Positions 15,742 to 24,158 of a stretch of DNA of 39,676 nt are shown here, piece after piece. Position numbers and translations under genes: made by a program. A model generated the notes under the pieces. The model worked only from the letters and a program-made list of their open reading frames with translations. It was not told the origin of the DNA and made no database searches. The DNA is from a virus, in IMG/VR virus record IMGVR_UViG_3300010334_004672, positions 1 through 39,676 of that record. One strand, 5' to 3'. The first letter of the stretch is position 1. The number at the start of each line of letters is the position of its first letter.

Positions 15742-15982
15742 ATCTTTGTTTTTCCACGTATGGGCTGGGTTTCCAAAAAGCACCCAATCTGAAATTTTAC
15801 AAAGATTCTCTATTTGCCAACAGTGTGAGGAATTCAATTCGATCAAAAAAGAATGTTCTATTTGCGGATGTAATATAAACACAAAAAAAAGATTCCTAAA
15901 CAAATTAGCATGGGCCGATCAAGAATGTCCAATAGGGAAATGGGGCAAAATAGGAGCAAATAATGATAACCAAAACAAATAA
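15710..15982 (+). CDS. Small zinc-ribbon phage protein
   Basis: A 90-residue protein with a four-Cys pattern CQQC ... CSICGC and a C-terminal CPIGKWGKI. This layout (paired Cys, then a Cys-Pro-x-Gly-Lys-Trp ending) is seen in a small family of phage proteins of unknown function that probably bind zinc. The N-terminal 25 residues are hydrophobic and aromatic. It overlaps the previous gene by 32 bases and the macro-domain gene by 20. Its job is not known; it may be structural. Confidence 0.6.
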   Translation: MIFLRIQIFLKSLFFHVWAGFPKSTQSEILQRFSICQQCEEFNSIKKECSICGCNINTKKRFLNKLAWADQECPIGKWGKIGANNDNQNK

Positions 15983-16514
15983 AAATAGCTATATTCTAAC
16001 CAATAATGACTTATTCGAATCTATTGAGAAGAGAATATCTGCAGGTCACATGGGATCAACAATTTTTGTCCCACACGTATGCAATAATATTGATTTGTTT
16101 GGTGCAGGTTTTGCATCACAGACTGCCGATCACTATCCAGACGTAAAGACTAATTATCATTTATTGGGAAAAACCTTTCTTAAAAATAATCTTGGTCATT
16201 CTCAGATCTTAAAAGTTAAAGAAGATTCAAAATATAGACATAAACTATATTTTGTTAATATGATTTCTCAGAATGGCATCAGAAACAATTCTAATAATCG
16301 TCCATTAAACTACGCTGCATTAGTTAAGAGCATGATTACGCTATCTTCTTTTATACAGAATAACACTGGCTTCGCTAACAAATCAGAAAATATTGAAATT
16401 CATGCTCCTAAATTTGGTAGTGGACTAGCTGGTGGAAACTGGAATTTTATCAGCGATTTAATAGATGATATCTGGGGAAGATATACTGTCTTTATCTATA
16501 ATTACAAGAAGTAA
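15963..16514 (+). CDS. Macro-domain protein (ADP-ribose binding)
   Basis: A 183-residue single macro domain. The core shows FVPHVCNNIDLFGAGFASQ (35-53), where the Asn and Gly-rich loop bind ADP-ribose, a middle strand with LYFVNMISQNGI, and HAPKFGSGLAGGNWNFI near the C-terminus, as in Poa1p-like phosphatases of ADP-ribose-1''-phosphate. It would hydrolyse or sequester ADP-ribose derivatives. In phages this could counter host defences that use NAD or ADP-ribosylation (inference), or recycle nucleotides. It lies in an operon of small early proteins. The start overlaps the previous gene by 20 bases. Confidence 0.75.
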   Translation: MITKTNKNSYILTNNDLFESIEKRISAGHMGSTIFVPHVCNNIDLFGAGFASQTADHYPDVKTNYHLLGKTFLKNNLGHSQILKVKEDSKYRHKLYFVNMISQNGIRNNSNNRPLNYAALVKSMITLSSFIQNNTGFANKSENIEIHAPKFGSGLAGGNWNFISDLIDDIWGRYTVFIYNYKK

Positions 16515-16553
16515 TTCAAAAAAACTAAATATCTAAAAACAAACTAAAAGATA

Positions 16554-17513
16554 ATGAATACTCTAGTTAAATCAGCAATAGATAAAGAATTACAAAACTT
16601 TAAGACGTTTGAGGATAATGAATTAAACTCACTAGACAACGAATGCGTCTTTCTGTTAAAAGAGTCTGGTGGTATTAGGGTAATAACCAAACCAGGATTA
16701 TCCCAAGGAACACTACAAAGACTACAGTTGATAATGCCATATATCGGTCCATCTATGGATAAATATGTTCCAATAGATAACGGAATTCTTTTATGCTTAA
16801 ATGATTTATTATCTGTATCTTATAACAAAAAATTCCCAGTCCTATGTCTATGCAAAACTAAAGATGCTAATGGAGTATTAATTCCAAATATTGATTTTTT
16901 TAGTAGAATATTATTTCATAATCTTAATTTAGCAAAAAAAGATATTGAATTTCAAAAGAAAAATGATAGTTCAATTTTTATAGGAGCTTCGACTGGAAGT
17001 CTAGAAAATAATACAAGAGTAAAGTATAGCATATCATGCATTGATAATATTAAACATAAAGGATATATCTGTCCATTATTACAGCATACTCATTCCGAAT
17101 GGATAGAGCGATATCCTCTAATTGAGTCTACTCTACACGATCCAATAACTGTTAATAGTCAACTAGAAAATAAAATTCTAGTAAATATAGACGGCAATAC
17201 TTTATGCTGGAGTAGGCTGTATTGGCAAATGATGTCAAATTCTATACCTGTATACATAAATCCATCAGAAAATCATTTCCAATTGTTTGACCACATACCA
17301 GCAGATAACTGCTATATGAAAAGTTCACTAGATGATTGTTTTTCTATTCATGAATATATCTTGGATCCAAAAAATCTTGATCATGTATCTGAGATAGTAA
17401 ATAATGGGAAAAATTATTGTGAGTCTATATTTTCTGACTTTTTGATAAATCCAGAAGAGTTTTTACGCTCTATAATTGATAAAATCATTTCGGGTTTATT
17501 TATAAAATCCTAA
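16554..17513 (+). CDS. GT90-like glycosyltransferase
   Basis: The 319-residue protein resembles GT90 (CAP10/POGLUT-type) transferases. The visible markers are GASTGSLENNTR near residues 142-153, a motif with KILVNIDGNTLCWSRLYWQMMSNSIPVYI (about 207-235; Arg and Asn contact the donor in the family), and a C-terminal helix region. GT90 enzymes add xylose or glucose to polysaccharides or to Ser of EGF repeats. There is no signal peptide or membrane segment, so it acts in the cytoplasm. No good ribosome site precedes it; A-rich sequence lies before the ATG. The acceptor is not known. Confidence 0.65.
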   Translation: MNTLVKSAIDKELQNFKTFEDNELNSLDNECVFLLKESGGIRVITKPGLSQGTLQRLQLIMPYIGPSMDKYVPIDNGILLCLNDLLSVSYNKKFPVLCLCKTKDANGVLIPNIDFFSRILFHNLNLAKKDIEFQKKNDSSIFIGASTGSLENNTRVKYSISCIDNIKHKGYICPLLQHTHSEWIERYPLIESTLHDPITVNSQLENKILVNIDGNTLCWSRLYWQMMSNSIPVYINPSENHFQLFDHIPADNCYMKSSLDDCFSIHEYILDPKNLDHVSEIVNNGKNYCESIFSDFLINPEEFLRSIIDKIISGLFIKS

Positions 17514-17549
17514 TTATAGTAGTTCTTTTCAGTAATTTATTGTCCCGCC

Positions 17550-17578
17550 TTGACTTCCTCATTCATTCATTGTAAAAT
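17550..17578 (+). promoter_or_regulatory. sigma70-like promoter before FkbM gene
   Basis: TTGACT, 17-base spacer, TAAAAT (17573-17578), an excellent match to a housekeeping promoter. The start would be near 17585, and GAGG at 17585-17588 is the ribosome site for the GTG at 17595, so the leader is very short. Confidence 0.6.
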
Positions 17579-17594
17579 ACTACCGAGGTAACCA

Positions 17595-18434
17595 GTGATA
17601 GATTCGATCAAAATAAATAACCAGAATATCTTTTTTATAGATAGTGAGGATCCAGTTATTTCCTATCTAAAATCTGGACATCTTTTTGGATACAATAACT
17701 GGTTGCTTCTAAACGAATTTATATTAGAGAATGACGATGAGTCATATGTTGTTGATTGTGGCGCTCACATAGGAACATTCTCTTTTGTTCCATCTATGTT
17801 CTATAATCAAAAAATGATTCTAATAGATGGAGCGCCAGATAATGTCTCATGCTTACAGAAAACTTTCGAAAATAAACAGAATGTAGAAATACACAATAAG
17901 ATCCTGTTAGATAGTAATAAAAAATGTAATTTTAGTTCCCAGTACGGACCATTTGGTTCTGCGTTACAAGATGATACTGGATCAGACGAATCTACTACCT
18001 TAGACTCTTTAGTTGGAGACAGAAAAGTTTCCGCCATAAAATATGATATTGAAGGAAATGAGCCAGAAGCACTAATTGGTTCAATAAAAACACTAGAAGC
18101 AAATAAGCCCCCATTACTTATCGAAGTAAATGGGCACTGCTTAAGACTTCATAAAAAATTACCAAAAGATCTATTCGATGTACTTGACAACTTAAACTAT
18201 CTTTACTTTATCAAGAATAATAATAGTTTGATTAGTATAGATAAAAATGAGATTTTCCCATTCTGTGTATTTGATGTAGTTTGTATTCATAAAGACAACG
18301 AAAAATTTTACACACACTTATTCGATATGGCTTCTCCAATGAATATAGAAAATCTTATTCATATAGCAAAACAGAATTATATAGCCAGTAACGAAGATTG
18401 TAAAAGGTATTTTGACACCCTAAATTTGGAGTAA
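17595..18434 (+). CDS. FkbM family methyltransferase
   Basis: The 279-residue protein has the class I SAM-binding motif VVDCGAHIGTFS (residues 53-64), then LIDGAPDNVSCL (post-motif acidic residue near 78), and FkbM-type KYDIEGNEPEALIGS (near 152-166). FkbM members methylate hydroxyls of sugars and small molecules, and they are common in phage and surface glycan clusters. It could cap a glycan made by the transferases around it. The GTG start follows GAGG by 6 bases. A sigma70-like promoter lies directly upstream, so this is probably the first gene of a transcript running to GMP reductase and beyond. Confidence 0.8.
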   Translation: MIDSIKINNQNIFFIDSEDPVISYLKSGHLFGYNNWLLLNEFILENDDESYVVDCGAHIGTFSFVPSMFYNQKMILIDGAPDNVSCLQKTFENKQNVEIHNKILLDSNKKCNFSSQYGPFGSALQDDTGSDESTTLDSLVGDRKVSAIKYDIEGNEPEALIGSIKTLEANKPPLLIEVNGHCLRLHKKLPKDLFDVLDNLNYLYFIKNNNSLISIDKNEIFPFCVFDVVCIHKDNEKFYTHLFDMASPMNIENLIHIAKQNYIASNEDCKRYFDTLNLE

Positions 18435-18436
18435 TT

Positions 18437-18583
18437 ATGGAAATCATTTTACTATTTTTTTTAATGCTTTCAATAGGTTTGGGAATAATGCATGGATTAA
18501 GATCTGTTAAACAAGCCAAAAGTAATCCATTATTTGCAGTTAAACCATCTAATAGCTTATTTACTTTCTTATTCTTAGACTAA
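18437..18583 (+). CDS. Small membrane protein (48 residues)
   Basis: A short reading frame of 48 codons fills the gap between the FkbM and GT25-methyltransferase genes. It begins 2 bases after the FkbM stop and ends 5 before the next start. The product is MEIILLFFLMLSIGLGIMHG at its N-terminus, one membrane helix, then a polar middle (residues 22-40) and a hydrophobic end. It could tether glycosyltransferases to the membrane, or be a small regulator. The tight fit is the main evidence that it is real. Confidence 0.5.
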   Translation: MEIILLFFLMLSIGLGIMHGLRSVKQAKSNPLFAVKPSNSLFTFLFLD

Positions 18584-18588
18584 ATTTT

Positions 18589-19752
18589 ATGAAACAATTA
18601 AATATCGAATACTTTATATTATCATTAATGACAGAAGAAAGAATGTCTATTATTAATCAAAATATTCAAAAATTTCCTTATATCAAAATATTCAAATCTA
18701 TCAATGGATATAATAAAGAAGAAACAATTCAAGAATATAGAGATTCAGGACTCCAATATAGAAGTCTAGATCATGATTTTGAAACATATGGAACATTAGC
18801 AAATTTTTTAACTAAGTACAATATATTACAATATCAAGTTGAAAAAAATATTCCCTATCTATGTTTTTTAGAAGATGACCTAGTACTAGGTACTAATTTT
18901 ATTACATACACAGAGCAACTAACACAATTATTTCATAATGATTATATTAAAATCCTAAGACTAGGAGAATGGGGAGAAGGATATATAACAAATCTTAATG
19001 GGGCTAAATTTATTGTAGAAAATATTAAGAATAATGGAATAATACGCAATATAGACAACCAATTAAGATACCATTCTGGCACAGAACTATATTGTTATGA
19101 TACTCCATGGGAATTAGTTATACCAACAAACGAGGGAGATTGTTTAAAAACAGAGAAGATAGTCTCATCTGATCTTAACTCTATAAAACATATCTATCAT
19201 CAACCACAATTTGGTGAAGATTGGTTTGATTACAAAAATGTATATGACTATTTTACCAGAATAATTAGAGATGGTGGTCATATAGTAGAAGTTGGAAGCT
19301 GGAAAGGTAAAAGTTCTTCTTATCTAGCTGTTAATATTATGAATACTAATAAAAAAATTAAATTCGACTGTATTGATACATGGAAAGGCTCAAATGAGAG
19401 TCAGCATATTAATGACCAATATGTTAAGAGCGATACATTGTATGATTTATTTTTAGATAACATAAAACCAGTAGGTAGTGTCATTAATCCCATTCGCATG
19501 ACCTCAATAGAGGCATCACAACTATATAAAGATAATTCTATTGATATTGTATTTTTAGATGCTTGTCACGAATACGAATGTCTTATCCAAGATATCAAAG
19601 CATGGTTGCCAAAGATTAAAAAAGGAGGAATTATTGGTGGACATGATTATACTCCAAGTTGGCCAGGAGTAATGAGAGCAGTAGATGAATCTTTCGAAAA
19701 TAAAAAAATAGTCAAAATACCAGAATGTTCTTCATGGATATACTATAACTAA
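18589..19752 (+). CDS. GT25-like transferase fused to class I methyltransferase
   Basis: A 387-residue protein with two domains. Residues 1-185 follow the GT25 plan: YFILSLMTEERMS at the start, and an acidic motif YLCFLEDDLVLG near 90-101. Residues 205-387 form a SAM-dependent methyltransferase with VEVGSWKGKSSSYLA (near residues 233-247), a CIDTWKGS acidic post-motif, and DIVFLDACHEYE (near 320-331), followed by GGHDYTPSWPGV. This half resembles the Methyltransf_24 group that acts on sugars. A fusion would add a sugar and cap it by methylation, setting chain length. The gene lacks a clear ribosome site. Confidence 0.7.
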   Translation: MKQLNIEYFILSLMTEERMSIINQNIQKFPYIKIFKSINGYNKEETIQEYRDSGLQYRSLDHDFETYGTLANFLTKYNILQYQVEKNIPYLCFLEDDLVLGTNFITYTEQLTQLFHNDYIKILRLGEWGEGYITNLNGAKFIVENIKNNGIIRNIDNQLRYHSGTELYCYDTPWELVIPTNEGDCLKTEKIVSSDLNSIKHIYHQPQFGEDWFDYKNVYDYFTRIIRDGGHIVEVGSWKGKSSSYLAVNIMNTNKKIKFDCIDTWKGSNESQHINDQYVKSDTLYDLFLDNIKPVGSVINPIRMTSIEASQLYKDNSIDIVFLDACHEYECLIQDIKAWLPKIKKGGIIGGHDYTPSWPGVMRAVDESFENKKIVKIPECSSWIYYN

Positions 19753-19761
19753 TAAATTACT

Positions 19762-20292
19762 ATGAATAGACTTAAAAATCAACGAGTATACTTAGCCGGT
19801 GCTATGGACAGAGTTGCAGATAGGGGTGCCACATGGAGAGATAATATAACTCCGTTTCTTACAAATCTAGGAATAGAAGTTTTTAATCCCATAAGTAAAC
19901 CATCTAATATAGGATTAGAAGATTATGATGTTCATGCTATTAAAACCAAACTCAAAGCAAAAGAAAATTACGATGAACTCTCTTCCATGATGAAGACCAT
20001 ACGAGCAGTAGATTTAAGATTAGTAGATATCAGTGACTTTATGATAGTTAATCTTGATCTTGACGTACATCCTTGCGGAACTCTAGAAGAAATTTTTTGG
20101 GCAAACAGACAGAAAAAACCTATTATAGTGCATATGGTACAAGGTAAAAAACAAACTCCGGATTGGCTATTTGGAACAATTCCTCATCAAATGATTTTTT
20201 CTACATGGGAAGAAATTAAGTCATATTTAGATCATATTAATTGTTCAGAAAATATAGACTCCTATAAAAGATGGTATTTCTTTTCGGTATAA
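19762..20292 (+). CDS. Nucleoside 2-deoxyribosyltransferase-like protein
   Basis: A 176-residue protein with the nucleoside 2-deoxyribosyltransferase fold pattern: RVYLAGAMD at the start, VDISDFMIVNLD (near residues 86-97), and GTLEEIFWANRQKKPI (near 104-119), where the Glu is the expected nucleophile. Such enzymes move deoxyribose between bases. Related proteins act as hydrolases on nucleotides. With GMP reductase close by, a role in adjusting the nucleotide pool or in base modification is possible (inference). The start has a weak ribosome site. It overlaps no neighbour and ends 2 bases before the next small gene. Confidence 0.65.
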   Translation: MNRLKNQRVYLAGAMDRVADRGATWRDNITPFLTNLGIEVFNPISKPSNIGLEDYDVHAIKTKLKAKENYDELSSMMKTIRAVDLRLVDISDFMIVNLDLDVHPCGTLEEIFWANRQKKPIIVHMVQGKKQTPDWLFGTIPHQMIFSTWEEIKSYLDHINCSENIDSYKRWYFFSV

Positions 20293-20294
20293 TA

Positions 20295-20498
20295 ATGCCA
20301 AAATACTATGTTAAGTCCGGAAATTTAAAATTTATCATAGACTGCGGCGATCATAATGCTGCGATAGTCTCGGCTATAAAAAGATACAAAGGTAGGGGAC
20401 TGATGCTCGGTCCAAAAATATGCGTAAGCGAACAAGGATTTGAAGACTTCAGAAGTTGGACCTGCTATGACTCAGATACTTATCTTAACAAAGAATAA
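20295..20498 (+). CDS. Small hypothetical protein
   Basis: A 67-residue protein from ATG 20295, starting MPKYYVKSGNLKFIIDCGDH. An upstream ATG in frame at 20271 lies within the previous gene and is less likely. The sequence suggests a compact alpha/beta fold (strand-strand-helix-strand). No motif is recognised with confidence. It sits between a deoxyribosyltransferase-like gene and a glycosyltransferase, and similar short YYVKSG proteins seem to recur in phages, but I cannot give a role. Confidence 0.55.
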   Translation: MPKYYVKSGNLKFIIDCGDHNAAIVSAIKRYKGRGLMLGPKICVSEQGFEDFRSWTCYDSDTYLNKE

Positions 20499-20540
20499 TT
20501 CACATATAACCATACGGTAGTATACAAAGGATTTAATTTT

Positions 20541-21389
20541 ATGAAGATTTCTATAATTGGACTATGGAGAGACTCCGAGAAATACATATCACAGTCTCTT
20601 GAGAACATAGAATCACTAGCGTCTATACCTGATACTAGTTTTGATTTTTATTTTTATGAGAACGACTCAAAGGATAATACGAGAAATATTCTCAAAAATT
20701 GGTTATCAGATAAGGATGGAGAACTATGTAGTGAAAATTTGAATTCTCCAAAATTTGGATCAGTAGCAAATATAGAGAGACTGGTACTTCTTTCTCATTA
20801 TAGAAATAAGCTCTTGCCACTAATTCAAAAAACTAATTCAGAATTTACTCTGATGATAGACACAGACGTTTTCTTTAATAAGAATGATTTTCTTGAACTA
20901 CTAAGTAATATCAAATCTCTTGATAAGTGTGTGATGACGGTTTCTAATATTAGGCAGTCCGAAATATCCGATCTAATGTTTAAGGAAACTTCTGATGCTT
21001 TTTATGATGTTTTTGCATTTAGAGATAAGTATAATAATAATGGACTATATTTTACCAACTGTCCTTTAATATTGAATGAGGATAGAGAAAAATGGTATAA
21101 TCAAGAACCAGTACGTATCATGTCTGGCTTTAGTGGTTTTTCACTAATCAAAACAAATGTTCTTAAAAACTGTAAATGGTCAACATCACAACATTCAGAA
21201 CATGTTAATTTTTGTCTTGATGTAAATAGGTATGGAGACATATACTTTGTACCAAAGTCTAGACCAACCACACATTGCGACATTTCTTCTATTTCCATAG
21301 AAAGATGCAGTCACTTCGCCCAACAACAAATAAAAATGATGGAGGATATTAACAATATTTATCAGACATCAATGTCCTTGAATAAATAA
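20541..21389 (+). CDS. GT69/CAP59-like glycosyltransferase
   Basis: The 282-residue protein has the GT-A layout with YFYENDSKDNTRNIL (near residues 37-51), HYRNKLLP (near 86-93), and LMIDTDVFFNKND (near 105-117, the D-x-D motif). The combination of YENDSxDNT, an RN segment and DxDVxF resembles the CAP59/CMT1 family of alpha-1,3-mannosyltransferases (GT69) in fungi and bacterial relatives. The C-terminal part holds CNFCLDV-like HVNFCLDVNRYGD and a His-rich end. Mannose from GDP-Man is the likely donor, but this is inferred. AAAGGAT is 10 or so bases upstream. It precedes the GMP reductase gene by 8 bases. Confidence 0.6.
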   Translation: MKISIIGLWRDSEKYISQSLENIESLASIPDTSFDFYFYENDSKDNTRNILKNWLSDKDGELCSENLNSPKFGSVANIERLVLLSHYRNKLLPLIQKTNSEFTLMIDTDVFFNKNDFLELLSNIKSLDKCVMTVSNIRQSEISDLMFKETSDAFYDVFAFRDKYNNNGLYFTNCPLILNEDREKWYNQEPVRIMSGFSGFSLIKTNVLKNCKWSTSQHSEHVNFCLDVNRYGDIYFVPKSRPTTHCDISSISIERCSHFAQQQIKMMEDINNIYQTSMSLNK

Positions 21390-21397
21390 GATACACT

Positions 21398-22525
21398 ATG
21401 CAAAAAATAATTAATGAAATTAAATTGGATTTTGATGATGTATTAATTAGACCTAAACGATCAACATTATCCAGCAGATCTGAAGTTTGTCTAGTAAGAG
21501 ACTTCCATTTCAAAAACTCACCCAGAAAATTTTCGTCCATACCCATTATAGTAGCAAATATGGATACTACTGGTACATTTAGTATGGCAAATGTTGTTTG
21601 TGAAAATCAAGCAATGGTAGCTCTTCATAAACATTATAAACCAGATGAATTAATACAATATTATTGTAATACTACTAATGATCATAAAGAATTGACATTC
21701 TATTCGACAGGAACATCATCTTCAGATATTGAAAAACTTACATACGTCTTCAATGCTATAAAAAATAGAGGATGTTCACTACCAAATATTTGTGTTGATG
21801 TTGCTAATGGATATAGTGAAAAATTTGTCAAAACTGTAGCACATATAAGAAAATTATATGAAGAAATAGTTATAATGGCTGGTAATGTAGTTACTCCAGA
21901 AATGGTAGAAGAACTTATTCTTCATGGCAGGGTTGATATTGTAAAGGTCGGTATAGGTCCAGGGTCTGTTTGTACTACAAGATTAAAAACCGGCGTAGGA
22001 TACGCACAGGTATCGGCCTGCTTGGAATGTTCTGATGCTGCTCATGGACTTGGTGGACACATTTGCGGTGACGGTGGTTGTAAACACGTTGGAGATATAT
22101 GCAAGGTATTTGGTAGTAACGCTGATTTTGCAATGTGCGGAAATTTCTTTGCAGGATGTGAAGAATGTGAAGGAGAATGGGAATATGAATTTAAATGTAA
22201 AAGAGCTGGGTTAACATCTGAATTTTGGCAATCATTCAACCCAGGCTATGAAACAGAAAAAAGAAAAACTAAACTTAAATTCTATGGCATGAGTAGTAAA
22301 GAAGCTATGGAAAAACATAACAATGGAGTTGCAAACTATAGAACTAGTGAAGGAAGATGTGTTAGTGTTCTATATAAAGGTCCAGTTCAAGATATTCTAT
22401 TAGATATTTTTGGAGGACTAAGAAGTGCTTGTACATATATTGGAGCTTCAAAAATAAAAGACTTTGGTAAGAAAACAACTTTTATAATGGTAAACAATAC
22501 TCACACAAAAACATATGACAAATGA
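21398..22525 (+). CDS. guaC: GMP reductase
   Basis: A 375-residue (beta/alpha)8 enzyme matching GMP reductase more than IMP dehydrogenase. It has LDFDDVLIRPKRS at the N-terminus, VANMDTTGTF, CVDVANGYS, AGNVVTPEMVEELI, then the catalytic loop GIGPGSVCTTR with Cys192, AHGLGGHICGDGGC, and the flap/C-terminal FYGMSSKEAMEKH, GVANYRTSEGR and GGLRSACTYIGA. No CBS domains interrupt the barrel. It is about 25 residues longer than E. coli GuaC because of an insertion near 250-285. It reduces GMP to IMP with NADPH, releasing ammonia. For an AT-rich phage that would shift guanine nucleotides to adenine precursors (inference). Confidence 0.92.
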   Translation: MQKIINEIKLDFDDVLIRPKRSTLSSRSEVCLVRDFHFKNSPRKFSSIPIIVANMDTTGTFSMANVVCENQAMVALHKHYKPDELIQYYCNTTNDHKELTFYSTGTSSSDIEKLTYVFNAIKNRGCSLPNICVDVANGYSEKFVKTVAHIRKLYEEIVIMAGNVVTPEMVEELILHGRVDIVKVGIGPGSVCTTRLKTGVGYAQVSACLECSDAAHGLGGHICGDGGCKHVGDICKVFGSNADFAMCGNFFAGCEECEGEWEYEFKCKRAGLTSEFWQSFNPGYETEKRKTKLKFYGMSSKEAMEKHNNGVANYRTSEGRCVSVLYKGPVQDILLDIFGGLRSACTYIGASKIKDFGKKTTFIMVNNTHTKTYDK

Positions 22526-23574
22526 ATATAAATATATCTTCTCCAATCAATAATACCGGCTATGGTGTCGCCTCATTCAATATTCTTAAAGAAATCTCTA
22601 AAAAAAGTAAGGTATCTTATTTTCCAATATCTAATCCTGGCGTCAGTAGTCAGCAGGAATATGATTTTATAATGTCGTTGGTTGATAACTCAAAACAATT
22701 CGATGTAGATGCTCCATTTTTAAAAATTTGGCATCAGTTTGATTTACTTAGTCATATTGGTAAAGGTAAATATTATGGTTTCCCATTTTTTGAACTAGAT
22801 ACTTTCAATGATTTTGAACGAAGAAATATGGAAGTACCAGATGTTTTGTTCGTTTCCAGTAAATGGGCAAAAGATGTTGTTATCAAAAATGGTATAAAAA
22901 CACATGTTGAGGTTATCCCACTAGGAGTAGATAGATCAATTTTTGATTCATCTTTGTATAGTGATAATTCATCGGATGAATATGTATTTTTAAATATTGG
23001 TAAATGGGAAATAAGAAAAGGTCATGATATATTAGCTGCATTATTTAAACAGGCATTTCCAACAGAAAAAGATGTCAGATTAAAACTTTTGGCATCTACA
23101 ACCACCAATAGCTATTCATCCAAGGAAGAAGTAAAACAATGGAAAAAGCTTTATGGAGCAGATAATATCACTATCATTGATGGTCTCCCATCGCACCGTG
23201 ATGTTGCTCAATTAATGGCTCAAAGTAATTGTGGAATTTTTCCATCCAGAGCAGAGGGATGGAATCTTGAACTATTGGAAATGATGTCTCTGAACAAGCC
23301 TGTGATAGCTACTAATTATTCTTCTCATACTGAATTTTGTAATAAAGATAATTCCTATTTAGTAGAACTAAATGAAATAGAACAAGCATATGACGGTAAG
23401 GCATTTCATGGACAGGGAAATTGGGGCAAAATATCTCAGGACCAAAAAGATCAAATTATTGAGCATATGAGGTATGTTTATAAAAATAGAATCAACTCCA
23501 ATATTGATGGTGTAAATACGGCTAAAAAATTCTCTTGGGAAAATACGGCCTCTATGATATTGGGGTGTATGTAA
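22522..23574 (+). CDS. GT4-like glycosyltransferase
   Basis: The 350-residue protein is a GT-B enzyme. It has a short N-terminal domain (NISSPINNTGYGVASFN at the start), then a donor-binding domain with LNIGKWEIRKGHDIL (near residues 157-171) and the EX7E motif in PSRAEGWNLELLEMMSLNKPVIATNYS. That pattern is typical of retaining GT4 enzymes. The donor is not clear. It overlaps the GMP reductase gene by 4 bases, giving translational coupling. It is the last transferase of the plus-strand part of the island and is followed by structural-type genes with good ribosome sites. Confidence 0.75.
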   Translation: MNINISSPINNTGYGVASFNILKEISKKSKVSYFPISNPGVSSQQEYDFIMSLVDNSKQFDVDAPFLKIWHQFDLLSHIGKGKYYGFPFFELDTFNDFERRNMEVPDVLFVSSKWAKDVVIKNGIKTHVEVIPLGVDRSIFDSSLYSDNSSDEYVFLNIGKWEIRKGHDILAALFKQAFPTEKDVRLKLLASTTTNSYSSKEEVKQWKKLYGADNITIIDGLPSHRDVAQLMAQSNCGIFPSRAEGWNLELLEMMSLNKPVIATNYSSHTEFCNKDNSYLVELNEIEQAYDGKAFHGQGNWGKISQDQKDQIIEHMRYVYKNRINSNIDGVNTAKKFSWENTASMILGCM

Positions 23575-23591
23575 TAATTAAGGAGAAATCT

Positions 23592-24149
23592 ATGCCAATA
23601 CCATCCAGACACCAAAAAGAAGATAAGCAAAAATTTGTCTCTAGATGCATGGGAGACAAAGTAATGAAAAAGGACTATCCTGATACCAATCAGAGAGTAG
23701 CTATTTGTCTATCTCAAACCAAAAAGAAAAAAAGTAAATCATCCTTGATGGACGAAATAGATAATAATTTTTTAACTAATCAATTATTAGCTAGTAATTG
23801 TTCTTGGAATGATGACTGGGATGAATTTATTTGGGAAATTGAAGCATCAGAAATCTTTGATGAAAATGAAAAATTAATAGCTACTGAAAAACCAGTTAAA
23901 GTAAAACTCAATAAACCACACAGAACACCAGATGGACCTAAGAAATTTAGTGTTTATGTGAAAAATGATAAGGGTAATGTGGTCAAAGTCAATTTTGGTG
24001 ATCCAAATATGGAAATCAAAAGAGACGACCCAGCCCGAAGAAAATCATACAGAGCTAGACATCACTGTGAAGATCCAGGTCCAAGATGGAAGGCAAACTA
24101 CTGGTCTTGCAAAATGTGGTCGAACCCTAACGTATCAGATTTAACATAG
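23592..24149 (+). CDS. Phage structural/head-assembly-like protein
   Basis: Read from ATG 23592 (185 residues; AAGGAGAA just before), the product begins MPIPSRHQKEDKQKFVSRCM, an N-terminal pattern that recurs in phage head-region proteins (short basic start, then a Cys-Met and DYPDTNQRVAIC). The C-terminal half contains KKFSVYVKNDKGNVVKVNFG, a Gly-Asp loop, and ARRKSYRARHHCEDP followed by YWSCKMW. This second pattern also recurs in tailed-phage structural proteins. Conserved Cys/His/Trp could bind metal. The function is not known to me; prohead core or scaffold is possible. It starts a block of structural-type genes that runs to the sigma factor. Confidence 0.55.
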   Translation: MPIPSRHQKEDKQKFVSRCMGDKVMKKDYPDTNQRVAICLSQTKKKKSKSSLMDEIDNNFLTNQLLASNCSWNDDWDEFIWEIEASEIFDENEKLIATEKPVKVKLNKPHRTPDGPKKFSVYVKNDKGNVVKVNFGDPNMEIKRDDPARRKSYRARHHCEDPGPRWKANYWSCKMWSNPNVSDLT

Positions 24150-24158
24150 GAGACTATA

